A stretch of DNA of 46,386 nucleotides from NCBI GenBank assembly GCA_025999255.1, contig BNXB01000007.1:1-46386 (forward strand). Reading direction: 5' to 3'. The stretch's first letter is position 1, and the number at the start of each line of letters is the position of its first letter. The notes under the pieces were generated by a model. It had not been told where the DNA came from and made no database searches. It was given only the letters and a program-made list of their open reading frames with translations. Positions 6,573 through 16,641 of this stretch are shown in pieces. A program made the position numbers and the translations under genes. This DNA comes from Bacteroidia bacterium (GTDB lineage: Bacteria; Bacteroidota; Bacteroidia; Bacteroidales; Azobacteroidaceae).

Positions 6573-8954
6573 TTAAAAATCGTTCAACCATTTGTTGTAA
6601 TAGTCGTTCTCTTTCATGTTGGGGTGGACTATTACAAGCGGTTTGACTAAGTATGTATCGGTGATGTTGTTTACTTCGGATATACCGGGATTTCCCGGAC
6701 ACCAGTATATATCGTATTCACAGGTTGTCTTTCCGGTGTATTCCACCGGAAAATTAACGCCCCAGCCATTATTGTAAATCATTGATTGAAGTAAATTGGA
6801 ATTGGAAGGCTCGTCGATGTCTCCTCCCCGGAAAAACATTTGTTTACCCAGTTCGAACACCGGCGAAGTCTTTGAAGCCCATATCCTTGTTCCGTCCTGT
6901 GAAGAAAATTTGACCCAGGAATCGGCTATGAAAAAAGATTTGCAGGTGTTGGGAATATGATCCTTATAAGGGACATATTCCATTCCGCCGTTTGTAGTGG
7001 AAATATGTCTTTCCGTATTCGGGAATGGAAATTCGGCATATAAAACCTCCGGTTCACGTTCGGGATGCAACAAACGGTCGAAGATGATTCTGACATTTAT
7101 CCGTTTTTCGTTTTTGTAAATAGTAAGTATTCGTTCGGCGCTGCGTAGTCGTTGATTATCTAATTTTTGGCTATATACGACGCTATATGGCGTATCGTTG
7201 ATCCGGGTCATTTCATTCGGTACGGATAAATAATCGCCGGGGATAGCAGTGGCGCCCCACCATCCTCCCGTAACAAACCGGCTGACGGATAATACCGGCG
7301 CTTCTCCTTCGAAAAGGGGACGCTCCATCTCCGACCATCGGATGCTCACCGGCCAACCGGTTGCATTGACGCTAACGATTGGATTTTCCTTCGAAATTTC
7401 GGTATCAGGTTCTTCGGTAGAAGCGATGTAACGTTTGAAATTTCTACCGGCTATTTTGTTTACCCAAAAATAAACGTCATCACCGTCTGTGTATAATTTT
7501 ATCTTTTTACCGGAAACCTCGTCGATAAGCGATTTCGGTTGATTTACTTCCCTGATGCTTTTTTTCTCTAAATTACACCATCCGGAGTATTCCGTTTCCT
7601 GCGTATTGACGACGTAAATACCGGCCGGTTTACCGTTCATTACAGTCCGCACTTTCCGGGCAAGTAACCACCGGGCGTATTCATATGCTTTATATGCAAA
7701 CCGGAACGCTTCATTCATGGTGCCTTGATTTTGTACTCCATAAATGTCCTTACCTGAAGTATTGGCGGCAAAAGTATGTTCGTAATAAGTACAAATATCA
7801 CGTTCTATCTCATCAATTTTTTTGAGTTGATTATTTGTCGTATTACCGAAAACAGGAGATAAGGCTGCCTGGAGCGTATATCGGGCATTACGGGCTGTTG
7901 CCGTTTCGCGAGGCATAGCCGTCATACCGAAGGCCCACCAATCGCCGAATTCTCCTTTGACTGTTGATGCCTTATTTCCGGCAATATGTTCCATAGTTAT
8001 CATGGAAGCGGTGGCTGTTGTGAGATTCAATGCGGGTTGAAGTTTCAAATCATTCCATTTTTTGACGAATTCGACGATAGAGGGGTAGGGGCCATCATTA
8101 TCGCATCGCCATTGGTTGGAAAATGTCAACGGTAATACTTCGTAAGAATAGCCTTTATTTTCCAGTTCTTTCAATTTTTGCAGACACACGCTGTGCGCTT
8201 TCCTTACAAACGCTTCGTCGGATTTGAAAAATTCGCCGTCTCTCGGCCATCTGGTTTCAAGATTGGCCGCTTCATTCTGGTTACCTCGCCAACGTTGTTC
8301 ATGGAAATAATCATAGCCTGCCCAATAAGAAACGCCGTTCCAAAGGAACAATTTCCGTCCGTCGGGCATTTCCCACCAGCTAGCTGTCGGTTTGTTGAAC
8401 GGATGACGGCCATTCATCCCCAACCATATATATCTGACGCCTTTATCGATGAGTTTATCGGCGACAGACCGGGGAAAACCGTTCACATCATTTTGTATGG
8501 CAATGCGGGGACAAACCGCCGAGGCTACATTTTGAGGAATCCAGGAAATCAGTTTGTCAATCTCTTTCCGGTTCAGCATCGGATGTATATTAAACGGCAT
8601 GATATTGACGTCGATTTGTCCGCGTTGGATACAATCCGTCATTTTTTTCCGTCGTTCGGGAGCGGTTTCCTGCCACCATTTCCAAAACGGATCCAACGCT
8701 TCTACAGTCCATGTAAAACGTTCGCCCGGCTTGTTCTTTTTTGTTTGTTCGGCGCAATCCAGGGCGATATCGATGTATCGTTTATGTAACTCGGCGACAA
8801 TCAGCGGATGTTCCGTATATCCATAATCGGTATGAGTCCAATTAATGATGTCAATTGTTTTTATCAAGCCCTGGTATGTTTGTGCCTGAGCCGCTAGGGA
8901 TAAATGAAACCATTTGGTAATCAGTAGAATACAGATAATCAATGATTTTTTCAT
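6573..8954 (-). CDS. GH38-like N-terminal domain protein (DUF5054-type), exported
   Basis: The ATG at 8952-8954 is preferred: it gives a Sec signal (MKKSLIICILL ... LSLAAQAQ) and avoids overlap with the upstream gene; an in-frame ATG at 8996 would overlap that gene's end. The mature protein of about 770 residues starts with WTHTDYGYT (His41, Asp43), which resembles the zinc-binding H-x-D of GH38 alpha-mannosidases, and has Asp156 in QNDVNGFP at a position suited to the nucleophile. The C-terminal half is probably a beta-rich glycosidase accessory domain. I recall this architecture as DUF5054 in Bacteroides. It is the only glycosidase-like protein in the locus and probably acts in the periplasm or at the surface on the SusCD substrate. 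Bond specificity is not known. Confidence 0.8.
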   Translation of the reverse strand: MKKSLIICILLITKWFHLSLAAQAQTYQGLIKTIDIINWTHTDYGYTEHPLIVAELHKRYIDIALDCAEQTKKNKPGERFTWTVEALDPFWKWWQETAPERRKKMTDCIQRGQIDVNIMPFNIHPMLNRKEIDKLISWIPQNVASAVCPRIAIQNDVNGFPRSVADKLIDKGVRYIWLGMNGRHPFNKPTASWWEMPDGRKLFLWNGVSYWAGYDYFHEQRWRGNQNEAANLETRWPRDGEFFKSDEAFVRKAHSVCLQKLKELENKGYSYEVLPLTFSNQWRCDNDGPYPSIVEFVKKWNDLKLQPALNLTTATASMITMEHIAGNKASTVKGEFGDWWAFGMTAMPRETATARNARYTLQAALSPVFGNTTNNQLKKIDEIERDICTYYEHTFAANTSGKDIYGVQNQGTMNEAFRFAYKAYEYARWLLARKVRTVMNGKPAGIYVVNTQETEYSGWCNLEKKSIREVNQPKSLIDEVSGKKIKLYTDGDDVYFWVNKIAGRNFKRYIASTEEPDTEISKENPIVSVNATGWPVSIRWSEMERPLFEGEAPVLSVSRFVTGGWWGATAIPGDYLSVPNEMTRINDTPYSVVYSQKLDNQRLRSAERILTIYKNEKRINVRIIFDRLLHPEREPEVLYAEFPFPNTERHISTTNGGMEYVPYKDHIPNTCKSFFIADSWVKFSSQDGTRIWASKTSPVFELGKQMFFRGGDIDEPSNSNLLQSMIYNNGWGVNFPVEYTGKTTCEYDIYWCPGNPGISEVNNITDTYLVKPLVIVHPNMKENDYYNKWLNDF

Positions 8955-8973
8955 TTGTATAAATCTTATTTTT

Positions 8974-10509
8974 TTATATTCGCTTACCATATACAAACAG
9001 CTCCCAGATGTCCGCTTGATTAGCGTCTTTTGTGTACCAAATAATTACATATCTACCTTTGACGGTAGAAGGAAATGTCAGTGTACACGGTGCGCTTGCC
9101 GGATTTGACGTAGTCCAGTTGTAATCGACCAAACAATTGCCCCAGAAAGCTTTAGAATCGTAATACATATTACTGCCGTTAACGTACGTACTTGTAAGAA
9201 ATTCGTCGGAACCATCCCAACATTGAACATCCGAACCGACATAAATTTTCATATTCTTGATATAAGAAGGAGACGTGCGATAGGTTTCATTGAGGCTTCC
9301 TTGCCGTTCGCCGGGACCGCGCGTCCATATTTCTACAGCCGTAACGTCCGTTTCCGTTCCGAGATCAATCACAATAGACGGATTCTGGTCGTTTCCTTTG
9401 GGAGGAAAACTTGCGGCGCCGACTCCCGGACGCCAGGAAGTATCAAAATCGCCGTCGAATACACCGGCTATACGTTTCGGATTATAACTCGCATTCTGGT
9501 GTGACGATGTACTTTTAATAAGTAATTTTGAACGGTCAGGCACATATTGAATGGGAATGTAGCATACGTTATGACTGGGATCTACCTTGAGAGGATCAGT
9601 CACTCCGGTTAGTTTCACAGGAATGATATTTAATCCCGGATGGAGCTTCGATTTCTCAATGGTACAGGTGACGGTTATTTTATTTTCCCCTGTTTTCAAT
9701 GATCGATTTTCCGATAGCTTGTAAGCATTCTCCGGACATAACACGGCATCAATATGCGTCAGGATATTTCTGAAGTCTTCTTTTTCCGTAGAATTTGCGC
9801 TTATCAGACGTTTTTCCGTGTAACTGATTTTACCTTTTGCCTCGTTTGCTAACGACTGTAATGCAACGCGATCATTTTCCAGGCTTAAAGTAGTGTTCCA
9901 TTGATTGATAAAAGACATACCGATTTCAATTTTCTTTTCGATGATTTTGTCATCTTCGTTGTTTTCAAATACGCGCAGCATATCGAAATTGTCGGTCAAT
10001 ATTCTGACTGAAGGTTCATTCACGGTAAAGGCCAACAGGGCGGTATTTGCTTCTGTGGTTTCTATATCATTCGAATTGACTGTTATAGGTAGAATAAAAT
10101 TCGTTTCTCCATATTTTCCGCCTGCTTCCGAAACAATCTTTGCCGGGTCGTATTCTATTAATAATTTGGCATATTGTTCATTACCGGGAATCGTAAAAGC
10201 AGATTGTGGTATCGAATAGCAACTTGCCGGTAATATCTTGTATTGGCTGCCGTTTTCCTCGTTGTACCGATCCAGAGCTTCTTTGTCGATTGTAAACGTA
10301 ACGCTGCAAGAAGTATTTGTTAATCCGCTTTTGTTCGCCCATAATTCCGTAATGATTTTATCGCCCATATCGAACGATTCTTCGATTTGGATTCCGGTTT
10401 TCACAAGGTATATTTTGTCCGGAACCATGTATTGACCGCGGTTATCTTCACATGAGAAAAAAATAACGGTTGCCAGAATACATATAATCCATAAAAAATG
10501 CTTTTTCAT
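8974..10509 (-). CDS. Surface lipoprotein with DUF1735 domain and C-terminal F5/8-type C (discoidin) domain
   Basis: The start at 10507-10509 gives MKKHFLWIICILATVIFFSC, a clean lipoprotein signal with Cys20; a longer frame to 10542 would overlap the susD stop. Residues roughly 30-150 form the DUF1735 / BT_3987-like domain common in surface glycan-binding proteins and secreted enzymes of Bacteroidota. The last 150 residues (from about IAGVFDGDFDTSWRPG) form a discoidin-like carbohydrate-binding fold ending in WELFVYGK. No catalytic domain is visible. It follows susD in the position usual for a SusE/SusF-like surface glycan-binding protein, so it probably captures the substrate for the SusCD pair. 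Confidence 0.88.
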   Translation of the reverse strand: MKKHFLWIICILATVIFFSCEDNRGQYMVPDKIYLVKTGIQIEESFDMGDKIITELWANKSGLTNTSCSVTFTIDKEALDRYNEENGSQYKILPASCYSIPQSAFTIPGNEQYAKLLIEYDPAKIVSEAGGKYGETNFILPITVNSNDIETTEANTALLAFTVNEPSVRILTDNFDMLRVFENNEDDKIIEKKIEIGMSFINQWNTTLSLENDRVALQSLANEAKGKISYTEKRLISANSTEKEDFRNILTHIDAVLCPENAYKLSENRSLKTGENKITVTCTIEKSKLHPGLNIIPVKLTGVTDPLKVDPSHNVCYIPIQYVPDRSKLLIKSTSSHQNASYNPKRIAGVFDGDFDTSWRPGVGAASFPPKGNDQNPSIVIDLGTETDVTAVEIWTRGPGERQGSLNETYRTSPSYIKNMKIYVGSDVQCWDGSDEFLTSTYVNGSNMYYDSKAFWGNCLVDYNWTTSNPASAPCTLTFPSTVKGRYVIIWYTKDANQADIWELFVYGKRI

Positions 10510-10531
10510 CTGTATATTTGTATTTATTACT

Positions 10532-12427
10532 TTACCATCCATATGCTTGTTCTATCAGTTTATTTCTATCTATTTCCCTTTGTTCCAGAGGATACAGGTA
10601 ATGTTTGAGAAGAAAGGTGCGATTTCCCCGGTATATCGGAGTTCGTTTCCAGTAGTCCGTTTGTCCGATGTTGTTCGGAGCGCCGTCGGCTACCGTAATG
10701 TTCATTCCGTAAACAGGTACGTTGTTATTGACGACTTCTGCTATTTTCCATCGTCGGATATCGAAATACCGGCTGTTTTCGAAAAATAATTCCACTTGTC
10801 GCTCTCGACGTAAAAGTTGTCTCATCAACGATTGATTGTTAAGCATTTCAGGATATACCGTTTCCATAGGAGGTACGCCGGCTCGTTCTCGTATTTCGTT
10901 CCAGTATTTGAGTACATCGGGATTTTGATAGTCATATTCTATCAACGCTTCTATATAGTCGAGATAGACCTCCGCCAACCGGATAATCGGCCAGATGGGA
11001 AATACATATCCGCTGTTTCCGAGACTTTGGTCGGATTCCCTGAATGTAAATTTCCGCGGCGTATAACCGGTAAGAGGATGATTGGTGCCGCTGGCTTCGT
11101 AGCAATTACCGCCATTACCGTAATTTATCACTACGTTTTTTGCCAGTCCGTTACCATAAACTAATTTGATGTTATCCCATACGATGCCCATATAGAAACG
11201 AGGTTCCCGATTCGCATACATCCTGTAAGTGAGCATGGATACTTTGTCCCAAGGATGTTCAAAATTAACTGCCCCGGTTTCGGAATATCCGGATGCAGGG
11301 TCTATGATGGGAGTTCGTCCGTCTTTTCCATCCCATTCCTGGCTACCGTCGAGATATCCTGTAATCGGATATCGTCCGTTGTTCATTGCAAATGCGTCTA
11401 TTTGTTTTTGAGATACGCTGACTCCTCCCCAGCAATTGGTGAATGCTTTGGGTGTGATCCGGTGGACAAAATTCCTGGCTTCAGCCTCTGTACTCCCAAA
11501 GGTCATGTGACGACCGAAAATAAGTTCCGAGTTCCATTTTTGATAATGAATCCCATAGATGGAACCATATGGATCCAAAATACCTTGCTTGTATTCCTTA
11601 TATAATTGATATATTCCCATATCAATCACCGCTTTTGCCGCTGCTGCAGCATCTTTCCATTTTTGTTCGTTGTATGTGGCAGGCATTAAGTCTTCGCCTG
11701 TAGTATTACTTTTCCACTTGGCATAAATGGAGTTGTTTGTATTGAATAATGGGCTTGCGGCAAAATTCAATAGCTGAGCTTTCAAAGCAATGGCGGCGCC
11801 TTTTGTCGGTTTACCGTAATTGATGGTAGATTGTTCGGTTAATAAAATCTCCGATACTTCCGAGAATTCTTGAGATACATATTCCACACAATAATCAAAC
11901 GGATTTCTACCTATGGCATATTCTTTATCCAATTCGAAAATTTCATCGTGTACAATTACTACAGGACCATACATCCGGATTAGGTTCGAATAAAGCAAGG
12001 CTCTTATAAAACGGACTTCCGCTTTATAAGCCTCTATTTGTAAAGCGCTTAACTCTTTGCACAAATCAACATTTTGTAAAAAAGTATTGATATCCCTGAT
12101 TCCTTGATAAGTGAATCTCCATTTGGCGTAAGGAACACTGTTGGGATTCCATGAGCCATTGTTCATGTTGTTCACCGAATGATCCCAGGTAGCTTCGGAT
12201 TCGTCCGAAGCGGCGCTCCACGGATAACCGCCTGCGGCGCTTAGCAACCAGTACTGAGGTATATAGCTATAACATTGATATAGATACTTTTCAGTATTTA
12301 TCTTTTTTGTGAAAATGTCGCTGATGGTTGTCGGTTGGTCAAGCGGCTGTTGATCCAGGAAAGAATCACATGCAGTTGATATAATGCCGACAAACGCTAT
12401 AATAATGAAAAAATTAAAAGTCTTCAT
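10532..12427 (-). CDS. susD: SusD/RagB-family outer-membrane nutrient-binding lipoprotein
   Basis: 631 residues, starting MKTFNFFIIIAFVGIISTAC with lipobox Cys20. The N-terminal SusD-like TPR region (DSFLDQQPLDQP, NVDLCKEL, KAEVRFIRALLYSNLIRMYG) and the C-terminal RagB/SusD domain (PIIRLAEVYLDYIEAL, RERAGVPP, LLRRERQVELFFENSRYFDIRRW) are both clear. SusD caps the SusC barrel and binds the oligosaccharide or glycoconjugate before TonB-driven import. It is 11 bases downstream of susC. Length is slightly above the usual 500-600. Symbol denotes the family, not orthology to the starch protein. Confidence 0.96.
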   Translation of the reverse strand: MKTFNFFIIIAFVGIISTACDSFLDQQPLDQPTTISDIFTKKINTEKYLYQCYSYIPQYWLLSAAGGYPWSAASDESEATWDHSVNNMNNGSWNPNSVPYAKWRFTYQGIRDINTFLQNVDLCKELSALQIEAYKAEVRFIRALLYSNLIRMYGPVVIVHDEIFELDKEYAIGRNPFDYCVEYVSQEFSEVSEILLTEQSTINYGKPTKGAAIALKAQLLNFAASPLFNTNNSIYAKWKSNTTGEDLMPATYNEQKWKDAAAAAKAVIDMGIYQLYKEYKQGILDPYGSIYGIHYQKWNSELIFGRHMTFGSTEAEARNFVHRITPKAFTNCWGGVSVSQKQIDAFAMNNGRYPITGYLDGSQEWDGKDGRTPIIDPASGYSETGAVNFEHPWDKVSMLTYRMYANREPRFYMGIVWDNIKLVYGNGLAKNVVINYGNGGNCYEASGTNHPLTGYTPRKFTFRESDQSLGNSGYVFPIWPIIRLAEVYLDYIEALIEYDYQNPDVLKYWNEIRERAGVPPMETVYPEMLNNQSLMRQLLRRERQVELFFENSRYFDIRRWKIAEVVNNNVPVYGMNITVADGAPNNIGQTDYWKRTPIYRGNRTFLLKHYLYPLEQREIDRNKLIEQAYGW

Positions 12428-12438
12428 TGCTTCGAATT

Positions 12439-15400
12439 TTAGAAAGTTAAATTAAGACCAAGACTAATTACCCGGTTGGGAGGATATTTGGAACCTTGTT
12501 GATTATCAATTTCAGGGTCAAACAATTTGAATCCTGTGAATGTCAATAGATTAACAGCCGAACAATAGAGATGCATGTTCTGAATTCCTATCTTTTTAGA
12601 AAGATGTTTGGGTATGGTATAGCCCATAGTAGCATTTTTCAGTCTCAGGTAATCGATATCTCTTTGCCAGAAAGTCGAACTGGGATTATTATTCGTATTG
12701 ACGCCGATACTGGCTCTTGGATACAAGGCGTTTGGATTTGGGTTTTCCATTGTCCAGGTATTGTAATAAACATCTTCGAAAAATCCGGAGGTCGCTTCTC
12801 CTGCTCCGGAAAATATTTTCAAGGCGCTGCCGTTCAGCATAATAGTTGTATTTGCTACTCCCTGGAATAAGAACGATAAATCAAAAGCGCGCCACTGGAA
12901 AGAAGCTCCGAAGCCGTAATTGATTTCCGGAAGCCACGTGTGACCGATAGGCACCTGGTCGTAAGAATTGATTACACCGTCGCCGTTGACATCTTTGTAT
13001 TTGATATCTCCGATACGTAATTTTCCGAATTGCGCCGGACTTTGGTCTATTTCTTCTTGAGAAGTAAACAGACCGAGAGCTATATATCCGGTTTGTTGAT
13101 CTACAGGTAAACCTACTTTGGTCATATACGGATATTCCGGAATAGGTTGGGCGTTTTTGAGGATTTTATTCCGGTTGTAAGTAAAATTACCTCTGAGTGA
13201 TATATTGAGTTCACCTACCCGGTGAAATGATTCTAACTGGAAATCGACACCCCGGTTCAATACTTCTCCCATATTGGCATAAGGTAGATTTTCTACTCCG
13301 GATACATCCGTCATATCTTCACGTTTGAGAAAAATTCCGGTACGGTAATCACGAAAATAGTCTGCTTGTAAATTGAATGTATTAAAAAATGAAAGCTCTA
13401 GTCCGATATCCAATTTATGTGATTTTTCCCAGGAAACGTTAGGACTTCCGTAGGTATCGATTTTGGCGCCCGTATAGGATGTGGACTGTTGACCGAACGA
13501 ATATGCGTTCGAGATATTGAGGTCATACCTGTCTTGATAGATAAATCTTTCTCTTCCCTGTAAATCTTCTACTTGTCCTATCTGGTCATTTCCTACCAAT
13601 CCGTAAGAAGTTCTGATTTTCAACTTATTTATCACTTTTGTTGCCGGTTTGAAGAAATTCTCGTTTGAGACCAGCCAACCTGCGGCGATAGAAGGGAAAA
13701 ATCCGAAACGTTGTCCCGGACTGAAATTTTCCGATCCATTGTATCCAAAGTTGGCTTCAAACAAATAGCGGTCGTCATATCCGTAAGTGGCGCGTCCTGC
13801 AATACCCTGATTACGGAATGGAATGGAAGCGTTGATATTGTCCGCCTGTATAAATTTCAACGACTTTTGGTTATAGAGAAATAGTCCGCCGATTCGATGG
13901 ACGTCGAATGTTCGTGAATATGTCAACGATCCTTCGAGATAGACAATTTTCCTTCCGTTCGAACTTTTACCGTAACTCAATGCGTCGGAACCGTTCACCA
14001 CTACCGGATTGAAAAGCAGGTCTCCGTTTTCGTCTCTTCCGTAAGCGTAAGAAGTATTGGGTGTTCTCGAATAATTCAGAGTTTGTCCGGTGATTACGTC
14101 CCAGGAAAATTTGATATTTGCACTCAAACCTTTGGTAATAAGTTTACCGAAGTCTTGCTTTAATCCGATAAGCGACTGGGCATTGTTCCAGTATTCTTCT
14201 CTAAAACCGTTTTGCGTCAATAGGTTGTATGGGTTTTGTCCTCCTCCCGGATAGGCGGCAAGCGTGCCATCCGAGTAAATACCAGGAATTAATCCGGGAG
14301 CGTAAGTAAAAGCCCTTGACCAGATATCCGCCCTGTCGCTGTTAGGGGATACCCGGGTTTCATATATGTTGGACAAGTTAATATTTACAATCGTAGAAGG
14401 AGTCAGGTTGATATCTACATTGGAACGAAAATTGAATTTGTTGTAATCAATAGACGTTTTATATCGTTTTGTATTATCCTGTTGGTAAATACTTCCTTCA
14501 TGGTAATACGAACCGGAGATGAAATACCGCGCCATAGTTCCTCCTCCGCTGATATTGGCGTTAATGCGTTGGTTATAAGCCATTTCTTTGAACATTTCTT
14601 TCACCCAGTTTACATTGGGATAGAGGTCAGGGTCTTCACCCGAACGCATTTTTGCGATTATTGCATCATCGAACAGTACTTTTCCTCCGTCCGAAGTATA
14701 ACTATACGCTTCGTTATATAATCTGGCGTATTGGACGGCATCGGCCATTTTAGGGAGTCTTGTCGGGGATACGACACCCGACTCGGCGCGGACGACTACT
14801 TTGGCCGGACTTTGTTCGCCCGAACGGGTAGTAATCAAAATCACGCCGTTAGCTCCTCTTACCCCGTAAATGGCGGTGGCTGTTGCATCTTTAAGTACGG
14901 AAAAAGTCTCAATGTCCTCAACATCAACCAAATCAAGACTGCGTTCGATACCGTCAACCAATACGAGAGGTTTATTAGAAGCGCTGTTTGTCGTACTGAC
15001 GCCTCGTATCCAGAATTGTGCGCTGGATCCCGGTTCTCCGGATCGTTGGATGGATACTACTCCTCCCAGTTGTCCTGCAAGTACGGTTGATAATTGTCCT
15101 GTCGGTAACCTTAACTGGGAGGGCTTGATAGCTGTAATGGAGCCTACTACGCTTTCTTTTCTCTGGGTACCGTAGCCTACCACTACCACCTCTTCGATTT
15201 CCGACGATGAAGGTTTTAACTCAAAATTGATCGTTGTTCGTCCGGATACCAGTGTTTCTTGAGGCTCGTAACCGATATAAGAAATGGCGATTACCGCATT
15301 GGCTCCGGTTACTTTAATAACATATTGGCCATTGTTATCGGCTGTGGTACCCACTGCCGTTTCCTTAATCCAAACGGTAGCGCCGATAAGCGGTTCCTTT

Positions 15401-15579
15401 GTTTCTGCGTCAAGAACAGTTCCCTGAACTGTGATTTCCTGGTCGGATGGGATATTCCGGCTGAAACTGAAACTATTCGGTATCGCCCCGGATGTAAAAT
15501 TTGTCGCTTGTAGTAGTATTAATAGCAACATACAAGTACGGAAGTATTTAACTGTCCGATATGTGAAGATTCCTATCAT
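12439..15579 (-). CDS. susC: SusC/RagA-family TonB-dependent outer-membrane transporter
   Basis: 1046 residues. After a signal peptide, residues about 48-130 form the carboxypeptidase-D-regulatory-like domain (VTVQGTVLDAETKEPLIGATVW region), followed by the SusC signature EEVVVVGYGTQRKESVVGSI-type segment, the plug domain (RGANGVILITT) and a 22-strand barrel ending in an aromatic residue (GLNLTF). There is no N-terminal STN domain, so this transporter is not of the kind that signals to a FecR anti-sigma factor; control by the LacI-type regulator at the head of the locus is more likely. It imports the substrate captured by SusD across the outer membrane. A start at the internal Met17 is possible. 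Confidence 0.96.
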   Translation of the reverse strand: MIGIFTYRTVKYFRTCMLLLILLQATNFTSGAIPNSFSFSRNIPSDQEITVQGTVLDAETKEPLIGATVWIKETAVGTTADNNGQYVIKVTGANAVIAISYIGYEPQETLVSGRTTINFELKPSSSEIEEVVVVGYGTQRKESVVGSITAIKPSQLRLPTGQLSTVLAGQLGGVVSIQRSGEPGSSAQFWIRGVSTTNSASNKPLVLVDGIERSLDLVDVEDIETFSVLKDATATAIYGVRGANGVILITTRSGEQSPAKVVVRAESGVVSPTRLPKMADAVQYARLYNEAYSYTSDGGKVLFDDAIIAKMRSGEDPDLYPNVNWVKEMFKEMAYNQRINANISGGGTMARYFISGSYYHEGSIYQQDNTKRYKTSIDYNKFNFRSNVDINLTPSTIVNINLSNIYETRVSPNSDRADIWSRAFTYAPGLIPGIYSDGTLAAYPGGGQNPYNLLTQNGFREEYWNNAQSLIGLKQDFGKLITKGLSANIKFSWDVITGQTLNYSRTPNTSYAYGRDENGDLLFNPVVVNGSDALSYGKSSNGRKIVYLEGSLTYSRTFDVHRIGGLFLYNQKSLKFIQADNINASIPFRNQGIAGRATYGYDDRYLFEANFGYNGSENFSPGQRFGFFPSIAAGWLVSNENFFKPATKVINKLKIRTSYGLVGNDQIGQVEDLQGRERFIYQDRYDLNISNAYSFGQQSTSYTGAKIDTYGSPNVSWEKSHKLDIGLELSFFNTFNLQADYFRDYRTGIFLKREDMTDVSGVENLPYANMGEVLNRGVDFQLESFHRVGELNISLRGNFTYNRNKILKNAQPIPEYPYMTKVGLPVDQQTGYIALGLFTSQEEIDQSPAQFGKLRIGDIKYKDVNGDGVINSYDQVPIGHTWLPEINYGFGASFQWRAFDLSFLFQGVANTTIMLNGSALKIFSGAGEATSGFFEDVYYNTWTMENPNPNALYPRASIGVNTNNNPSSTFWQRDIDYLRLKNATMGYTIPKHLSKKIGIQNMHLYCSAVNLLTFTGFKLFDPEIDNQQGSKYPPNRVISLGLNLTF

Positions 15580-15635
15580 ATGTTTTTGATTTGTTTTTAG
15601 ATTTAAGAAGTTTTTCGATATTATTAAAAAATACT

Positions 15636-16574
15636 TTACCGGCTGGAGATATTCATTTTTGCCGTGGATACGATATGCTCGGCAGTTAACTGATATCGTT
15701 CCAGCAAGTAATCGAGTTTTCCTACTTCGCCAAACTCGTCATTAATGCCGATACGATTCAGCAATGCCGGGTAATTTTCTGCAAGCGTTTCTGCGACGGC
15801 CGAACCCAGTCCATTCATTTTTTGATGATTTTCACAAGTAACTATACCGCCGGTTTTCTTTGCATACTGCAATATTAATCCGGTATCTACCGGTTTAATT
15901 GTATGCATGTCGATGATAGCAGCCGATATACCTTCTGCGTTCAGGATTTCTCCGGCTTTTAAGGCTTCCGCTACCATGATGGCGCCGGTTGCAATGAGAG
16001 TAACATCTGTTCCGTCTTTTAATACCTTTCCTTTACCGATTTCAAATTCTTCTTCTTCGGAATAAATTACGGTTACAGGTTTCCTGTGTAAACGCATGTA
16101 AGTGCAACCGTTATGATAAGCGCTTTTAATTACCAGCTTTTTCAAAGATACCGGATCGCTTGGTTCCATAACGACTAGTTGAGGAATATTCCTCATGATA
16201 CCGATATCTTCAAACGGCATGTGTGTCCCGCCGTTATATTCGGATGCAACGCCGGGATCCGTTCCGACCAGTTTTACATTCAAATGGGCGTAATTTCCGG
16301 ATATAAAAAACTGATCGTATGTTCTTCTGGAAGCAAAACAAGCGAAGGTATCCGCAAAAGGGATCTTACCTCCTGCGGAAAGTCCGGCGGCTACGCCAAC
16401 CATATTGGCTTCCGCTACGCCCATATTGAATGTCCTTTCCGGAAATCTGTTTTTAAATGCGCCGGTTCCTGAGGCTTTCATTAAGTCGGCTTCAAGAACC
16501 ACAATTCGTTCGTCTTTTTCTGCGAGTTCTATCAGTGTTTGAGTATAAACTGTTCTCATTTCCTGTTGATTCAT
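15636..16574 (-). CDS. Transketolase C-terminal subunit; proposed sulfofructose transketolase subunit (SqwH-like)
   Basis: 312 residues covering the Pyr domain and C-terminal domain of transketolase. The Glu that activates thiamine diphosphate is in GVAEANMVG (about residue 54). The C-terminal part ends in the split-subunit pattern (INDEFGEVGKLDYLLERY). Where most transketolases read T-H-D/A-G-L-x-x-G-x-D-G-x-T-H-Q, this one reads TDPGVASEYNGGTHM, so the first His (which contacts donor/acceptor) is replaced by Asp and the loop is altered. This points to an unusual sugar. Together with the N-terminal subunit upstream it transfers glycolaldehyde units from ketoses to aldehydes. Split transketolases are used in sulfo-TK and in apiose pathways. 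Subunit naming is by analogy. Confidence 0.93.
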   Translation of the reverse strand: MNQQEMRTVYTQTLIELAEKDERIVVLEADLMKASGTGAFKNRFPERTFNMGVAEANMVGVAAGLSAGGKIPFADTFACFASRRTYDQFFISGNYAHLNVKLVGTDPGVASEYNGGTHMPFEDIGIMRNIPQLVVMEPSDPVSLKKLVIKSAYHNGCTYMRLHRKPVTVIYSEEEEFEIGKGKVLKDGTDVTLIATGAIMVAEALKAGEILNAEGISAAIIDMHTIKPVDTGLILQYAKKTGGIVTCENHQKMNGLGSAVAETLAENYPALLNRIGINDEFGEVGKLDYLLERYQLTAEHIVSTAKMNISSR

Positions 16575-16577
16575 AAT

Positions 16578-16604
16578 GTTTTTACGTTTTACGTTATACG
16601 TTTG
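16578..16604 (-). repeat. ACGTATAACGTAAAACGTAAAA intergenic repeat, copy 1
   Basis: On the minus strand this reads AACGTATAACGTAAAACGTA and continues with AAAAC, a set of three to four 7-8-base units of the form ACGTAWAA. It begins only 3 bases before the start codon of the transketolase C-terminal subunit. A near-identical sequence lies in the same orientation upstream of infC at 31825-31852. Confidence 0.7.
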
Positions 16605-16641
16605 GTTTGCGCATGAAACATATAACTTTATTTATTTTGCA

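Noticed and set aside
8178..8789. Plus-strand open frame of 203 codons
   Set aside because: It is antisense to the GH38-like gene and has no recognisable protein features.
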